NCBI RefSeq assembly: GCF_023073915.1
Contig: NZ_JADPKK010000009.1
Coordinates: forward strand, 124,001 to 188,000
Source: Bradyrhizobium sp. 149
Lineage (GTDB): Bacteria > Pseudomonadota > Alphaproteobacteria > Rhizobiales > Xanthobacteraceae
Length of the DNA stretch: 64,000 bases
Direction: 5' to 3'
Position numbers and translations under genes: made by a program. Positions within the stretch are counted from its first letter, which is position 1; each line of letters opens with the position of its first letter. The notes below the pieces were generated by a model. That model was not told the origin of the DNA. It ran no database searches and saw nothing but the letters and a program-made list of their open reading frames with translations. Positions 63,086-64,000 of this stretch are shown here, piece by piece.

Positions 63086-64000
63086 TCAACCGGCAATTTT
63101 GACCGGTTTTGGCCGGGCCTGCCAGCCCCGGGCGAGATGCACCAGAAGAGCTGCCGAAACGCTCAATCCGCCGACCCAGCCGAGATCGGCCGGGCTCCAC
63201 GCCACAAGCACGGCGCCGCCCAGGGCTCCGCCGATCGCAAAGCCGAGATACATGGCCGAGGCGTTGAGTGAGAGCGCGACCATCGAGGCCTGCGGGTCGA
63301 TCCGAATGATGCTGGCGACCTGGGCCGGATAGAACGCCCAGCCCGAGATGCCCCAAAGGAAGATCGCGCCCAGCACCGCATAATGCGCCTGCCCCGGCAT
63401 CAGCTTCAGGACGAGCGAATGCAGTATCAGCGCGCTCGCCATGCCCGCGAGCCCGAGGCCTGCGGTGGCGAGCGTGCCGAGCCGGTCGGCGAGGACGCCG
63501 CCGAGCATGTTGCCGATCGCGGCCGCGCCGCCAAACACCAGCAGCGCAAGGCTGATTTGCGAGGCGTCGAATCCAAGGCCGCGCAGCGGGACGGCGAAAT
63601 AGGTGAACACGGTGAAGCCGCCGAGCGCCCATAGGGTCGTGATCAGAAGTGCGATCAGGACATTGCGGTGACGCGCCACTGCCAACCGCTCGCTGAGCGA
63701 GGCCGCGTTGCGCGGCAGGCCGCGGGGCAGGCCGCGGGGCAGGCCGAGCAGGAGGCCGGCGAGCGCGACGGCGCCGATCAGGGCGACCATGGCAAAAGTC
63801 GCCCGCCAGCCGAGCAGGCTGCCGACGAGATTGCCGAGGGGAACGCCGACGACGGTCGCAACCGTGAGTCCCGACGTGACCAGCGCCACCGCACGGCCGC
63901 GCCGCTCCGGCGCGGCGACGGCCACGGACACCGCGAGCGCGGTCGGCATGCACAGCCCGGAGCCCAGCGCCATCAGCATGCGCGAAGCCAGCAGCAGGGC
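63086..64000 (-). CDS. MFS transporter, DHA1 type (5' end missing)
   Basis: The C-terminal 305 residues of a drug:H+ antiporter family protein; the frame runs off the right edge of the window. Typical stretches are [62 protein letters not shown] and [16 protein letters not shown]. It carries a 12-bp tandem repeat (63714-63749) coding [12 protein letters not shown] in the cytoplasmic loop between the two halves. Substrate unknown; sugar or drug efflux is usual for the family. Confidence 0.85.
   Translation of the reverse strand, partial: ALLLASRMLMALGSGLCMPTALAVSVAVAAPERRGRAVALVTSGLTVATVVGVPLGNLVGSLLGWRATFAMVALIGAVALAGLLLGLPRGLPRGLPRNAASLSERLAVARHRNVLIALLITTLWALGGFTVFTYFAVPLRGLGFDASQISLALLVFGGAAAIGNMLGGVLADRLGTLATAGLGLAGMASALILHSLVLKLMPGQAHYAVLGAIFLWGISGWAFYPAQVASIIRIDPQASMVALSLNASAMYLGFAIGGALGGAVLVAWSPADLGWVGGLSVSAALLVHLARGWQARPKPVKIAG

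Overview
The window is a 64 kb piece of a GC-rich alphaproteobacterial chromosome. The best guess is Bradyrhizobium or a close relative in the Nitrobacteraceae. The reasons are the gene families (a long UvrB, SerC-SerA behind a serC leader RNA, a PdhS-like cell-cycle kinase, a phasin, tandem porin-like outer-membrane proteins), the dispersed intergenic palindromes, and a tRNA-His that lacks an encoded G-1 and carries A73, as in a known alphaproteobacterial clade. The genus is an inference; no marker gene such as rRNA is present.

Layout. Positions 1-4.7 kb hold small or poorly characterised envelope and cytosolic proteins, including two NTF2-like paralogues, one of them frameshifted. Positions 4.7-12.9 kb hold uvrB, two small proteins, a LysR regulator divergent from a TSUP exporter, a glutathione transferase (GST), two overlapping genes for envelope proteins and a CWC-type protein. 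Positions 13-20.2 kb hold a DUF1800/DUF1501 Tat-exported pair, an IsdG-type haem monooxygenase candidate, an aldo/keto reductase, a GNAT, a membrane PAS protein, two tiny membrane proteins and a second GST. Positions 20.7-33.3 kb hold an aspartate aminotransferase, a DUF992 protein, a divergent EF-G paralogue, a small HTH protein next to a SulP transporter, an AroE, an L-lactate dehydrogenase, glmM and a fosmidomycin-resistance-type MFS pump. Positions 33.5-41.3 kb hold two outer-membrane beta-barrel proteins, a third GST with a GNAT, the serine pathway (serC RNA, serC, serA) and a thiolase. Positions 41.4-46.8 kb hold a secreted protein, the C-terminal remnant of an FAD monooxygenase, a large PAS histidine kinase and a phasin.

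The accessory region starts just after tRNA-His (46,985-47,061) and runs to about 50.4 kb, with visibly lower GC. It carries a CBASS-type anti-phage operon: a CapV-like patatin phospholipase and a CD-NTase. Divergent from it is a pair made of an ImmA/IrrE metalloprotease and a two-helix membrane protein. No integrase, Cap2/Cap3 or HTH repressor is visible. This is the most interesting part of the window: the protease resembles CapP, a known CBASS regulator, but its usual HTH partner CapH is absent and a membrane protein takes the neighbouring position.

Positions 50.4-64 kb return to core-like DNA: tenA, an AEC transporter, a Cys-rich secreted protein, an orphan ParA, two paralogous 48-residue membrane proteins, a DapA-family enzyme with an elaborate leader, LysR, trxB, an Lrp-type regulator, greA, carB and a truncated MFS exporter. 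Many genes are bounded by strong intrinsic terminators, and intergenic gaps carry REP-like palindromes.
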